This document shows, one piece after another, positions 1-8,165 of a DNA stretch of 64,000 bases. The stretch is taken from assembly GCF_000281715.2 (NCBI RefSeq), contig NZ_CP124576.1, positions 2,673,501 to 2,737,500 of the forward strand, in the 5' to 3' direction. Made by a program: the position numbers and the translations under genes. Each line of letters starts with the position of its first letter. Within the stretch, counting starts at the first letter, position 1. The notes beneath the pieces are model-generated. The model made no database searches, had not been told where the DNA came from, and saw only the letters and a list, made by a program, of their open reading frames with translations. This DNA comes from Sphingobium sp. AP49. GTDB taxonomy: Bacteria; Pseudomonadota; Alphaproteobacteria; Sphingomonadales; Sphingomonadaceae.

Positions 1-13
1 CCGGTCTGAACAT
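1..13 (-). CDS. Start of an unidentified gene cut by the window edge, possibly gatB
   Basis: An ATG on the minus strand at position 13 is preceded by a GGAGAAGCC ribosome-binding site. Only four codons (MFRP) are inside the window. It lies 32 bases downstream of gatA on the same strand. gatB often follows gatA in gatCAB operons, so gatB is the natural guess, but four residues cannot prove it and GatB proteins do not usually begin this way. Confidence 0.3.
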
Positions 14-45
14 GGCTTCTCCGTCCCTGGGGCCTCTTGCCTAGC

Positions 46-1548
46 TTACCACCATTTGTCCGGCCGCGCGGTGAACCCGGCCCGCTCTTCGATGGCGAGC
101 GACGCGTTCAGCACGGTCTGTTCGTCCAGCGCCTTGCCGATCACCTGCAGGCCGATCGGCAGACCGGCCGCATCCAGCCCGCCCGGGATCGCCATCGCCG
201 GTAGCCCGGCCAGCGAGGCCGGCACCGTGAAGACGTCGTTCAGATACATGGCCAGCGGATCGGCCTGCTTCTCGCCCAGCGCGAAGGAGGCGCTCGGCGC
301 GGTCGGCGTCAGCAGCAGGTCGCACGTCTCGAACGCCTGTTCGAAATCGCGCGCGATCAGCGCCCGCACCTTCTGCGCCTGGGTATAATAGGCGTCGTAG
401 AAGCCGGCCGAGAGCACATAGGTGCCGATCATGATGCGGCGCTTCACTTCCGGGCCGAAGCCGGCCGCGCGGGTCGCGGCATACATGTCCTGCAGCCCCG
501 CCCCATCGGGCAGGTCGCGCTGGCCATAACGCACGCCGTCATAGCGGGCGAGGTTCGACGAGGCTTCGGCCGGGGCGATGATATAATAGGTCGGCAGCGC
601 ATATTTGGTATGCGGCAGCGACACGTCCACCACTTCGGCGCCGGCGTCCTTGAGCCATTCGATGCCGCGATCCCACATGGCGGAGATTTCGGCGTTCAGG
701 CCATCGGGGCGATATTCCTTGGGAATACCGACCTTCTTGCCCTTGAGATCGCTCGACAAATTGGCTTCCCACTGGGGTACGGCCAGATCGAGGCTGGTCG
801 AATCCTTGGGATCGAAGCCCGACATGACCTCCAGCAGGATCGCATTGTCGCGCACCGTGCGCGCCATCGGCCCGGCCTGGTCGAGCGAGCTGGCGAAAGC
901 GACGATGCCGAAGCGCGAGCAGCGGCCATAGGTCGGCTTGATGCCCGAAATGCCGGTGAAGGCGGCCGGCTGGCGGATCGAGCCACCGGTGTCGGTGCCG
1001 GTCGCCGCCGGGCAGAGCCGCGCAGAGATGGCCGAGGAGGAACCGCCCGAAGACCCGCCCGGCGCCAGCGCGGCGTTGCCGCCATCATTGCGCCGCCAGG
1101 GCGAGATCACATTGCCATAATAGCTGGTCTCGTTGGACGAACCCATGGCGAACTGGTCGAGGTTGAGCTTGCCCAGCATGCCCGCGCCCGCGGCCCACAG
1201 CTTGCCCGACACGGTCGATTCATAGGTTGGCACGAAGCCTTCCAGCATGTGCGACGCGGCGGTGGTCTGCGTGCCTTCGGTGCAGAACAGATCCTTCATG
1301 CCGATCGGCACGCCCGCCAGCGCGCCCAGAGTCTCGCCGGCCGCCTTCGCCTTGTCTGCAGCGTCAGCCGCTGCCAGTGCCTTTTCCGGCGTTTCCACAA
1401 TAAAGGCATTCAAGGCCTTGGCGGCGGCGACATTGGCGTTGAAGCCCTCGGCCACTTCGCGCGCCGAAAAATCGCCCGCGCGGAAGCCGTCGCGGATTTC
1501 CGCGACCGTCAGATCAGTCAAAGCGTTCTTGTCTGTAGAATTTGGCAT
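46..1548 (-). CDS. gatA: Asp-tRNA(Asn)/Glu-tRNA(Gln) amidotransferase subunit A
   Basis: This is the glutaminase/amidase subunit of GatCAB. It supplies ammonia to convert Glu-tRNA(Gln) and Asp-tRNA(Asn) to the amidated forms in the cytoplasm. The 500-residue protein has the amidase-signature triad: Lys in [10 protein letters not shown] (about residue 80), the glycine/serine-rich [10 protein letters not shown] stretch (about 155-165), and the nucleophile Ser in [10 protein letters not shown] (about 180). Length is typical for the family. The ATG start overlaps the gatC stop as TAATG, so the two are translationally coupled. It is the second gene of a gatC-gatA unit on the minus strand. Confidence 0.97.
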   Translation of the reverse strand: MPNSTDKNALTDLTVAEIRDGFRAGDFSAREVAEGFNANVAAAKALNAFIVETPEKALAAADAADKAKAAGETLGALAGVPIGMKDLFCTEGTQTTAASHMLEGFVPTYESTVSGKLWAAGAGMLGKLNLDQFAMGSSNETSYYGNVISPWRRNDGGNAALAPGGSSGGSSSAISARLCPAATGTDTGGSIRQPAAFTGISGIKPTYGRCSRFGIVAFASSLDQAGPMARTVRDNAILLEVMSGFDPKDSTSLDLAVPQWEANLSSDLKGKKVGIPKEYRPDGLNAEISAMWDRGIEWLKDAGAEVVDVSLPHTKYALPTYYIIAPAEASSNLARYDGVRYGQRDLPDGAGLQDMYAATRAAGFGPEVKRRIMIGTYVLSAGFYDAYYTQAQKVRALIARDFEQAFETCDLLLTPTAPSASFALGEKQADPLAMYLNDVFTVPASLAGLPAMAIPGGLDAAGLPIGLQVIGKALDEQTVLNASLAIEERAGFTARPDKWW

Positions 1549-1835
1549 TATTCGATCACCTTGGGCACCGCGAAAAAGCCATGTTCGGCCTGCGGCGCAT
1601 TGGCCAGCACCTTGTCACGCACATTGCCGTCGGTGACGACATCGTCGCGCAGCCGTTGATGGTTGGGGATGACGGCCGTCATCGGCTCTACGCCGGTCAC
1701 GTCCACCTCGCCCAGCTGCTCCACCCAGCCAAGGATATTGTTGAGTTCGGGCACCATGGCCTCGGCTTCGGCGTCGGTCACCGAAATACGCGAGAGGCTG
1801 GCGATCTTTTTCACGGTCTGAAGGTCTATCGACAT
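1548..1835 (-). CDS. gatC: Asp-tRNA(Asn)/Glu-tRNA(Gln) amidotransferase subunit C
   Basis: This 95-residue protein begins [19 protein letters not shown] and has the GatC pattern of a short N-terminal helix, then [11 protein letters not shown], then a proline/threonine-rich belt ([13 protein letters not shown]). GatC wraps around GatA and GatB to stabilise the transamidosome. An ATG six codons upstream (1853) is possible, but the [10 protein letters not shown] start matches family length. It overlaps gatA by one base. Confidence 0.95.
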   Translation of the reverse strand: MSIDLQTVKKIASLSRISVTDAEAEAMVPELNNILGWVEQLGEVDVTGVEPMTAVIPNHQRLRDDVVTDGNVRDKVLANAPQAEHGFFAVPKVIE

Positions 1836-1975
1836 GGGCCAAGCCGCTAGCACCCGCTCCTGCCCGCTTCAAGTGCCACCTGCGTCATCCGTCCATCTTG
1901 CATGGCCGCGCCGCTTGGGCCAGACAGGCGGCAAGAAGGCGGGACGCTCCCGCGCAGGGATGGAGACGAGAGCAA

Positions 1976-3100
1976 GTGGCCCGCAAATTCCTCTATATTG
2001 TGGTCGGCCTCATCGCGCTGGTGATCGTGATGCTGCTCGCCTACCGCGTCTGGGGCACGCAGATGATCCGCGCGGTGATGGTCCCGCGCGAAGCGTTCCA
2101 GCCGCTCCAGCCACTGCCCGCCAATGCCTATGACGATCCGAAGATGTGGATCGCTCGCCCCGACATCGCCAAGGACAATCCTGCCCGCTGGACGCCGCAG
2201 GGCGCGGCACATCTCGCGCCGATGGAGCAGAAGGCGGCGATCTTCTTCATCCACCCGACCAGCTATGTGACACCGCTCGGCAATGCGCATTGGAATGCGC
2301 CGCTGGACGATGCCGAAGCCAACGCAACCGCGCGCCGCTTCGTCTCGGGCCAGGCCAGTGCCTTTAGCGCGGCCGGCAATGTCTGGGCACCACGTTATCG
2401 CCAGGCCAATTACGGCGCCTTCCTCACCACCGGGCCGGAGGGTGACCAGGCGCTCGCCGCCGCCTATCGCGACGTAACCCAGGCTTTCGCCGCTTTCCTG
2501 AAAGCCAATCCCACCGGCCCGCTGATCCTTGCCGGCCATAGCCAGGGCTCGCGCCATCTGCTCCAGCTGGTGCGCGAACAAGTGTCGGGCAAGCCGGTCG
2601 CTGCCCGGGTCGCGGCCATCTATGCCGTGGGTTGGCCGATCTCGATCGAGGCGGATTTGCCCGCGCTCGGCTTCCCGGCCTGCGCGAAGCGCGACCAGTC
2701 GCACTGCATCGTCAGTTGGCAGAGCTATGCCGAACCGGCCGACCCTTCCGCCGTCGTCGAAAGCTTCGAGCGCAAGACCGGCCTCAACGGCCAGCCGCGC
2801 AAGGGCACGCACATGCTCTGCACCAATCCGATCACCGGCACCTTCAACGGCAATGCGCCGGCCAGCGCCAATATCGGCACGCTCGATGCCCGCGCCGGCG
2901 ACAAGCCGCCACACCTCGTCGCCGGCGTGGTGCCCGCCCGCTGCGATACCAGCGGCGTACTGATGATCGGCGAGCCAGTCGACATGGGTCCCTACACGCT
3001 GCCCGGCAACAATTATCACGTCTATGATTATAGTCTGTTCTGGGGCAATGTGCGCGACGACGCCCGCCAGCGATTGGCGGCCTTTACCAAGACGCACTAG
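1976..3100 (+). CDS. DUF3089 family alpha/beta-hydrolase, membrane anchored
   Basis: This 374-residue protein starts at GTG 1976, preceded by GGAGACGAG at good spacing; an in-frame ATG at 1898 lacks such a site. An N-terminal transmembrane helix (about residues 3-22, FLYIVVGLIALVIVMLLAY) should anchor it to the inner membrane. The following domain has the lipase-like nucleophile elbow GHSQGS (about residue 185) and FIHPTSY near the domain start, as in DUF3089 proteins. The substrate is unknown. It is divergent from gatC and followed by a strong perfect hairpin. Confidence 0.85.
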   Translation: MARKFLYIVVGLIALVIVMLLAYRVWGTQMIRAVMVPREAFQPLQPLPANAYDDPKMWIARPDIAKDNPARWTPQGAAHLAPMEQKAAIFFIHPTSYVTPLGNAHWNAPLDDAEANATARRFVSGQASAFSAAGNVWAPRYRQANYGAFLTTGPEGDQALAAAYRDVTQAFAAFLKANPTGPLILAGHSQGSRHLLQLVREQVSGKPVAARVAAIYAVGWPISIEADLPALGFPACAKRDQSHCIVSWQSYAEPADPSAVVESFERKTGLNGQPRKGTHMLCTNPITGTFNGNAPASANIGTLDARAGDKPPHLVAGVVPARCDTSGVLMIGEPVDMGPYTLPGNNYHVYDYSLFWGNVRDDARQRLAAFTKTH

Positions 3101-3147
3101 ACCTTGATCGCTGCAAGTCGGGCCGGCTTGCAGCGATCAAGGTCTAG
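3097..3147. terminator. Perfect 21-bp stem hairpin after the DUF3089 gene
   Basis: Positions 3097-3117 and 3127-3147 are exact reverse complements around a 9-base loop. The left arm begins at the stop codon TAG (3098-3100). There is no long T-run, so it may be a terminator in either direction or a copy of an interspersed palindromic repeat. It sits immediately before a second folded segment in the ruvX leader. Confidence 0.7.
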
Positions 3148-3159
3148 AAACAAGGAAGA

Positions 3160-3219
3160 GAACCTGATTCACATTATCGGCGGAAGCGCAGAGCGCTTCC
3201 TCCTCAAACGATCAGGTTC
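3160..3219 (+). promoter_or_regulatory. Nested palindromic leader just upstream of ruvX
   Basis: An outer stem GAACCTGAT (3160-3168) / ATCAGGTTC (3211-3219) encloses an inner perfect hairpin GGAAGCGC-AGA-GCGCTTCC (3182-3200). The structure ends 9 bases before the ruvX ATG and therefore borders its ribosome-binding site. It could be a structured 5' leader or another dispersed repeat. Confidence 0.55.
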
Positions 3220-3228
3220 GGGAGATAC

Positions 3229-3702
3229 ATGAAACTTGTCACGACGGATCGCGCGCTATTTCGTGCAGCCCTGCCCGAGGGGGGCCGCCTGATCGGCATG
3301 GATGTGGGCACCAAGACGATCGGCCTTGCCCTGTGCGATGCCCAATGGTCGATCGCCAGCCCCGCCTACACCGTTACGCGCGGCAAGTTCAGCAAGGACA
3401 AGCCAGCGCTTGAAGCTTTCATGACGCAGCAGCAGGTGAAGGGGATCGTCATCGGCCTGCCGCTCAATCTTGACGGCACCAATTCACCCCGCAGCCAGGC
3501 GAGCCGCGCCTTCGCCCATAATGTCGCGGATATCGGCCTGCCGGTCCTGCTCTGGGACGAACGCTGGTCGACCCAGGCGGTCACCCGCACCCTGCTAGAA
3601 GCCGACGCCAGCCGTGCCCGTCGCGACGAACTGGTCGACAAGCTTGCTGCCAGCTACATCCTCCAGGGCGCGATCGACGGCCTGGTCGCCGGACTGGAGT
3701 GA
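3229..3702 (+). CDS. ruvX: Putative pre-16S rRNA nuclease / Holliday-junction resolvase-like protein (YqgF)
   Basis: This 157-residue RNase H-fold protein carries the family landmarks: [14 protein letters not shown] (first catalytic Asp, about residue 25), [15 protein letters not shown] (about 80-95), [10 protein letters not shown] with the second acidic site (about 109), and the C-terminal [11 protein letters not shown] (about 140). The family matures the 5' end of 16S rRNA and was first described as a Holliday-junction resolvase homologue. The ATG at 3229 follows a weak GGAGATAC site. Confidence 0.95.
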   Translation: MKLVTTDRALFRAALPEGGRLIGMDVGTKTIGLALCDAQWSIASPAYTVTRGKFSKDKPALEAFMTQQQVKGIVIGLPLNLDGTNSPRSQASRAFAHNVADIGLPVLLWDERWSTQAVTRTLLEADASRARRDELVDKLAASYILQGAIDGLVAGLE

Positions 3703-3742
3703 ACGGACGCCACACCGCGCAATGAATGCGCAGGAGAAAAGG

Positions 3743-3970
3743 ATGAAGCCCTTCCCGATCATCACCCTCCTGCCCCTGGCGGCTTGCCAGGCTGCCCCCG
3801 CGCCGAAGCCGGCCATCGGCATGCCCAATCCGGCGTCGGCCTATTGCGTCGAACAGGGTGGCCGACTGGAAATCCGCAACAGCACCAGCGGGGACAGCGG
3901 CTATTGCCATTTGCCCGACGGACGCGTTGTGGAGGAATGGGCATTTTTCCGGTCGCAGCCCGGCCAGTGA
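3743..3970 (+). CDS. Small DUF333-family lipoprotein
   Basis: A 75-residue secreted lipoprotein. The start at 3743 is chosen because AGGAGAAAAGG lies directly upstream; an in-frame ATG at 3722 has no such site. The signal ends in the lipobox LAAC (about residue 15). The mature part matches the DUF333 pattern: NPASAYCVEQGGRLEIR, then GYCHLPDGRVVEEWAFFR, with two conserved cysteines. DUF333 proteins are small envelope proteins of unknown role. It follows ruvX by 40 bases and may be co-transcribed. Confidence 0.85.
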   Translation: MKPFPIITLLPLAACQAAPAPKPAIGMPNPASAYCVEQGGRLEIRNSTSGDSGYCHLPDGRVVEEWAFFRSQPGQ

Positions 3971-4148
3971 GAAACTAAACCGGCATGCCAGCCCGTTCAG
4001 GGAAAATCCCGAGTTACGGAAGATCATGGAATATTGAAGCAATATTCTGATATTAAATGATTTTCTGATAAAACATGCCATTATTGGCCCTGATTGACAG
4101 CCTTTCCTGCCGGATGCAGCCATGGCTGATCATCACGGAGCTATTTTC

Positions 4149-4613
4149 ATGCGCCATGTCATCTTGCCGCTCGCCGCCGCCCTTGCCTGTGCCAGCCCCT
4201 CCGCCCTTGCGAACGAAGCTTATGTCGAACTCACCAGCGGGGTGAGTTGGAATGACGAGGCAACCGACGCCATTGCCGGCATCGCTGTCGGCTATGATAT
4301 CGACCTTGATGAGCGCTTCTTCGTTGGCGTCGAGGGCACGGCCGAAAAGCTGCTGGCGGACGATACCCGCATCGCCTGGGGCATTGGCGGCCGCATCGGC
4401 GCGGAGTTATTGCCCAGAAGCAAGATCTTCGCGGGCCTCAACTGGCAATCCAAGGATTGTGGTGAATGTGGCGATGCCATCGGTCTGGGCACCGGCTGGG
4501 AGCAGAATTTGAGCGAGGCGATTTACGTCAAGCTCGAATATAAGCGCCTCTTTGTCGACAGTGGCGAACCCGACGCCAATGTCGCGATCATCGGCCTTGG
4601 CATGATGTTCTGA
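4149..4613 (+). CDS. Small outer-membrane beta-barrel protein
   Basis: A 154-residue protein with a clear signal peptide (MRHVILPLAAALACASPSALA) and then alternating short beta-strands rich in Gly and aromatic residues, ending in Phe (IIGLGMMF). This resembles OmpA/OmpW-like eight-stranded porin folds. The start at 4149 is supported by GGAG eight bases upstream. It has a Cys pair in DCGECG (about residue 100) that could form a disulfide. Function is unknown. An imperfect palindrome (GCTGCCTG/CAGGCAGC at 4642-4658) after the stop may end transcription. Confidence 0.75.
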   Translation: MRHVILPLAAALACASPSALANEAYVELTSGVSWNDEATDAIAGIAVGYDIDLDERFFVGVEGTAEKLLADDTRIAWGIGGRIGAELLPRSKIFAGLNWQSKDCGECGDAIGLGTGWEQNLSEAIYVKLEYKRLFVDSGEPDANVAIIGLGMMF

Positions 4614-4797
4614 TCATCGACGCTGGCTGCCCTACATAGTTGCTGCCTGCCAGGCAGCGGGCCAAGCCTATCACCTCGGTTGCATATAACTGAATTAACA
4701 ACGTTAAATGCCTATTTACGTGATCATGCTCACGGATCGATCGTTACGAAACCGATATTCAGGCCTCTCCTATCGAACGGAAAAGAGGCGGACGGAC

Positions 4798-4962
4798 ATG
4801 GCCGAAGGCGAGACTCCGGAAGATATCTGGCAGGTCATCAATGAACGGCGGCGGTTGATGCGCGCCAATCTGCGTGCGGGCGACCCGACCCTGTCGGTAC
4901 GCAACGAAATGCTGCGCCGGATGAAGGCGCAGAAGCAGACACGTCAGGACGATGATTTCTGA
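4798..4962 (+). CDS. Small hypothetical protein, 54 residues
   Basis: Starts at ATG 4798 (MAEGETPEDIWQVINERRR), preceded by an AAAGAGGCGG purine-rich stretch. The protein is charged and helical, has no signal peptide or membrane segment, and ends in acidic DDDF. It overlaps the 3' end of the convergent MerR gene by 19 bases. The upstream 180 bases are AT-rich and could hold its promoter. I do not recognise a family. Confidence 0.55.
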   Translation: MAEGETPEDIWQVINERRRLMRANLRAGDPTLSVRNEMLRRMKAQKQTRQDDDF

Positions 4963-5351
4963 GGGCCGACCTCGAAGGCGCCGATGATCGGACATGGCCC
5001 CTCCTTTGACGATTCGCACTGATGGGCTAGTTGCGCCAGTGCGCTGCGCGCGGCACTAAGGTCCGCGATACGCCGATCCAGCACCGCGATCTGCGTCGCC
5101 GCGAGCTCTCGTGCCCGCTTACGGTCCTGCCCCGCATCCAGATTCAACAGCTCGCCAATCTGCTCCAGCGTGAAACCCGCTGCCTGTGCAGACCGGATGA
5201 AGCGCAGTCGCCGCACATCCCCCTCGCCATAGCGACGCACGCTGCCCTCGGGCCGATCGGGCGCATCCAGCAAGCCGCGTCGCTGATAGAAACGCACCGT
5301 CTCCACCCCGACATCGCCCGCGCGGGCCAGTGCGGAAATCGTCATGCTCAT
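4944..5351 (-). CDS. MerR-family transcriptional regulator with CueR-like cysteine spacing
   Basis: The roughly 135-residue regulator has the MerR N-terminal winged helix (TISALARAGDVGVETVRFYQRRGLL), a DNA-contacting RPEGSVRRY turn, a long dimer helix and a metal-loop-like C terminus, HQCESSKEGPCPIIGAF. The two cysteines are eight residues apart (C-x7-C), as in CueR, and the third MerR cysteine (Hg-type Cys82) is replaced. Starts at 5351 or 5345 are both possible; GGAG lies upstream. It is divergent from a glutaredoxin-MauE fusion whose promoter carries a MerR-type operator, so it probably controls that gene. Inducer unknown: copper, another soft metal, or a thiol stress. Confidence 0.9.
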   Translation of the reverse strand: MSMTISALARAGDVGVETVRFYQRRGLLDAPDRPEGSVRRYGEGDVRRLRFIRSAQAAGFTLEQIGELLNLDAGQDRKRARELAATQIAVLDRRIADLSAARSALAQLAHQCESSKEGPCPIIGAFEVGPQKSSS

Positions 5352-5354
5352 GCC

Positions 5355-5385
5355 TTGACTCCGTACCATGGTACAGACCCTATAT
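5355..5385 (+). promoter_or_regulatory. MerR-type operator and overlong-spacer promoter
   Basis: A -35 element TTGACT (5355-5360) is followed by a 19-20 bp spacer and a -10 of about CTATAT/TATATG (5380-5386). The spacer contains the perfect palindrome GTACCATGGTAC (5363-5374). The segment TTGACTCCGTAC is the left half of the classical mer operator, and an overlong spacer is the hallmark of promoters that MerR proteins activate by DNA twisting. It points toward the glutaredoxin-MauE gene and lies between the divergent starts. Confidence 0.88.
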
Positions 5386-5418
5386 GAGGGGCATCGCACT
5401 CGATACAAGGACGATGCA

Positions 5419-6168
5419 ATGCCCCAAGGACCGGAAAAGGTCGCTCAACTCTATCGCATGGTGATGCCCGGCCATGTCTGTCCTTATGGCCTCAAGGCAC
5501 ATTGGTTGCTGCGCCGCCATGGCTATCGGGTCGAAGATCACGCCCTCACCAGCCGCGCCGAGACCGATGCGTTCAAGGCGCAGCATGACGTGAAGACCAC
5601 CCCGCAAATCTTCATCGATGGCCAGCGGATCGGCGGCCATGACGATCTGCGTCGCTTCCTGGGCCTCAAGGTGCCTGTCCCCGGCGCGACCAGCTATGTG
5701 CCGGTGCTGACCGTCTTTGCCGTCGCCGCGCTGCTGGCGCTGGCGATCAACTGGCTGACCCTGGCGCCGCTGGTCGGCCTGCTGATGCTGGAGCGGTTCA
5801 TCGCCATCGCCATGATGCTGCTCGCCATGCTGAAGCTGCAGGATGTCGACAAGTTCGCGACCATGTTCCTGAACTATGACCTGCTCGCCCGCCGCGTCAT
5901 TCCCTATGGCCGTGCCTATCCCTTCCTGGAACTGGGCGCGGGTACGCTGATGCTGACCGGCCTTGCCCCCTGGCTGTCGATCCCGGTCGCCTTGTTCATC
6001 GGCGGCATCGGCGCGATATCGGTGTTCAAGGCGGTCTATATCGACAAGCGCGAACTCAAATGCGCCTGCGTCGGCGGCAGCAGCAATGTCCCACTCGGCT
6101 TCGTGTCGCTCACCGAAAATGTGATGATGGTCGCCATGGCGCTTTGGATGGTCGCCGGCATCCACTAA
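5419..6168 (+). CDS. Glutaredoxin domain fused to a MauE/DoxX-like membrane domain
   Basis: A 249-residue protein starting at ATG 5419 (AAGGA upstream). Residues about 1-85 form a glutaredoxin fold with active site CPYG (HVCPYGLKAHW), the cis-Pro motif TTPQIFIDG and the GGHDDL glutathione-binding turn. Residues about 95-249 hold four or five membrane helices of the MauE type, with a second cysteine pair in KCACVGGSSNVPLG near the C terminus. The layout suggests electrons or disulfides pass between cytosolic glutathione and the membrane CACVGG site. MauE helps form disulfides in methylamine dehydrogenase, but no mau genes are here. Likely controlled by the divergent MerR protein. Confidence 0.85.
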   Translation: MPQGPEKVAQLYRMVMPGHVCPYGLKAHWLLRRHGYRVEDHALTSRAETDAFKAQHDVKTTPQIFIDGQRIGGHDDLRRFLGLKVPVPGATSYVPVLTVFAVAALLALAINWLTLAPLVGLLMLERFIAIAMMLLAMLKLQDVDKFATMFLNYDLLARRVIPYGRAYPFLELGAGTLMLTGLAPWLSIPVALFIGGIGAISVFKAVYIDKRELKCACVGGSSNVPLGFVSLTENVMMVAMALWMVAGIH

Positions 6169-6185
6169 ATCGGCAGGACGGGGAA

Positions 6186-7751
6186 TTACTCCCCGTCCCG
6201 TCCGTAATCGTCGGGCAGGAACTGCACCCCGTCCGCCGTCGGTATCGCCGTCAGATAGGTGAGATAGACCGGCACCGGTCGGGGCAGCGGCACATATTGT
6301 TCGGGCGCATCGCTGTCCGCCGTCGGCGCCTTGCCGAAGAACCAGCGACCCAGCCGCTGCGCATCCTCCAGCCGGACGCAGCCATTGCTGAAATGGCGCA
6401 CAGGCTTCGTGAACAGCCCCCGGTCGGGCGTGTCGTGCAGATAGATGCCCAGGTCATTGGGGAACATGAACTTGATCTTCCCCATGGCGTTATTGCCGCC
6501 CGGCAACTGGCGCACGCGCAATTCGCGCTGACCCGCTGCCACCGCCTGCCAGTCGATCTCGCTCTGGTTCAGCGTCTGCGCGTCAGCGGTCCAGTCGCTC
6601 AGCGCCTCATAACGCATATTCCTGAGCGTCGCCCCACCCAGGATCTTGGGCGCCACCTTGCGCTCGACCAGGTCGGGCGGAATATTCCAATAGGGGTTGA
6701 GCGTCGCATAACGGATCATGCCCGCCATCATCGGCGTCTGGCTTTCCTTGGCGCCGGCCACGACCTTCATCGATCCGTCCAGTTCGCCACCGCTGTAATA
6801 ATAGAGCCGGGCTGAAGCCGCATCGACCTCGACATGGCGAACCCATGGGCCGGGCAGCAGCCGCGCCCGCTCCAGATTGAGCTGCAATATCCGGCCATAA
6901 TAGCCCGGACCACGATTGAGCGCTTCGATCGTCTGGACGCCGGCAACGCCGTCCGCCCCCAGGCCATGGTCGGCCTGGAACTGCTTGACCTTCGCCGCCA
7001 GCGCCTTGTCATAGGCCACGCCGTCCGCCAGCCCCAACCGGTGGCGCAGGATGGCGATTTCGCCGCTCGATCCACCCGGCCGCAGCTTGACGTCGGTCGG
7101 GACGCTCACCGAAGGCAGCCCGCCCCAGCGCGCTTCGTAGACGCCGCGCACCGCGCGCAATTTCATATAGGTCGGGCTCATCCAGCCCGCCTTCTCGATA
7201 TAGGCGGCAAGCTGAGGCGCCACCGCAGCCGCGCGCAGCACTTCGGCCGCGTCGGGCGTCTGCGGTTCCACCTCCGGGTCGAGATAGCGCATCTTCACCG
7301 CTTTGGAAGGCCGGCGCACATCGGCGACATAGGTTGCCAGCGCCCTCGACAAGGCGACATCCACCCGTGCCAGCGCCTTGGGATCGCCCGAGACATCCGC
7401 CTCCTTGATCGCGCGGGCCAGGCCCTTGGCGTCATAGTCGCGTGGCCTCAGGCCATCCTGGTCCGCACTGTCGAGCAGGGCCAGCAAGGCTTCGACTGCA
7501 TCCGCGCGTATTTTGCCCTTCTCGCTCCACAATGGCCAATAGCCGCGCGTGCCATAGAAATCGCGCAGCTTGCCGCTGGCTGCCGACCGGATTTCAGCGG
7601 CCACGCTGGAGCGGGCAGCCGCCTCACTGGCAACCGGCTGCGCAGCCACCATCCCCGGCACGAAACCGGCGATCAGGGCGGCGAGGATCAGGAAAGCGGG
7701 ATTTCGGGGGGCGCGGCGGGACTGCCGCGCCCGGAAAGAAGGATTGCTCAG
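6186..7751 (-). CDS. L,D-transpeptidase, YcbB/LdtD-like
   Basis: A periplasmic peptidoglycan 3-3 cross-linking enzyme of about 521 residues. It has an N-terminal scaffold region, a peptidoglycan-binding segment (AKVKQFQADHGLGADGVAGVQT, about residue 260) and a YkuD catalytic domain with HFSNGCVRLED, where Cys is the nucleophile (about residue 463). The only ATG/GTG starts (7652, 7661) would cut into the signal peptide. Upstream codons are open and encode a good one (FLILAALIAGFVPG), beginning at CTG 7751, which overlaps the upstream stop as CTGA and has GGAG seven bases before it. I therefore propose the CTG start, with GTG 7661 as the fallback. Confidence 0.9.
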   Translation of the reverse strand: MSNPSFRARQSRRAPRNPAFLILAALIAGFVPGMVAAQPVASEAAARSSVAAEIRSAASGKLRDFYGTRGYWPLWSEKGKIRADAVEALLALLDSADQDGLRPRDYDAKGLARAIKEADVSGDPKALARVDVALSRALATYVADVRRPSKAVKMRYLDPEVEPQTPDAAEVLRAAAVAPQLAAYIEKAGWMSPTYMKLRAVRGVYEARWGGLPSVSVPTDVKLRPGGSSGEIAILRHRLGLADGVAYDKALAAKVKQFQADHGLGADGVAGVQTIEALNRGPGYYGRILQLNLERARLLPGPWVRHVEVDAASARLYYYSGGELDGSMKVVAGAKESQTPMMAGMIRYATLNPYWNIPPDLVERKVAPKILGGATLRNMRYEALSDWTADAQTLNQSEIDWQAVAAGQRELRVRQLPGGNNAMGKIKFMFPNDLGIYLHDTPDRGLFTKPVRHFSNGCVRLEDAQRLGRWFFGKAPTADSDAPEQYVPLPRPVPVYLTYLTAIPTADGVQFLPDDYGRDGE

Positions 7752-8005
7752 CCGCGTTCTCCGGAACGGGGCGGTGCCGGCGGCGGCGGTGGCGGCGGAC
7801 AGGGCGGACCCTGGACCGGGTGATAGATGCCATCGGCAGTGTAATAGCCGTCGACATAGCCATCGCCATTGCGGTCGGCGGCCACGGTACCGGCGATCGC
7901 ACCCGGCCCGAGCGGCGGCGCACTGGTCACCGGCGCATCATTTTTCGAGCAGGCGCTCAGCGCCAGCAGGCTACCGGCGACCAGCGCCATTGTCTGGATT
8001 TTCAT
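7748..8005 (-). CDS. Small lipoprotein with an EF-hand-like loop and a polyproline tail
   Basis: An 85-residue lipoprotein: MKIQTMALVAGSLLALSAC is a signal with lipobox LSAC, and GGGAGATGAT precedes the ATG. The mature part has one calcium-loop-like segment (ADRNGDGYVDGYYTADG) and ends in a run of prolines. The stop overlaps the proposed start of the L,D-transpeptidase, so the two are probably translated together and the lipoprotein may act at the cell wall. Family not recognised. Confidence 0.75.
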   Translation of the reverse strand: MKIQTMALVAGSLLALSACSKNDAPVTSAPPLGPGAIAGTVAADRNGDGYVDGYYTADGIYHPVQGPPCPPPPPPPAPPRSGERG

Positions 8006-8165
8006 ATCATCTCCCTGTGCGTCCCGATCCTGTCGCGACGCCAATTGGACCCACTGCCGGGATGCAGTGCGACGACAACGGTTCAGGGGCGAAATGGAAT
8101 CCATTACCCTTGTGCAATGACGGCAGGACGTGCCTCAAGCGCGCCCAGCCGTTGGACATATGGGA

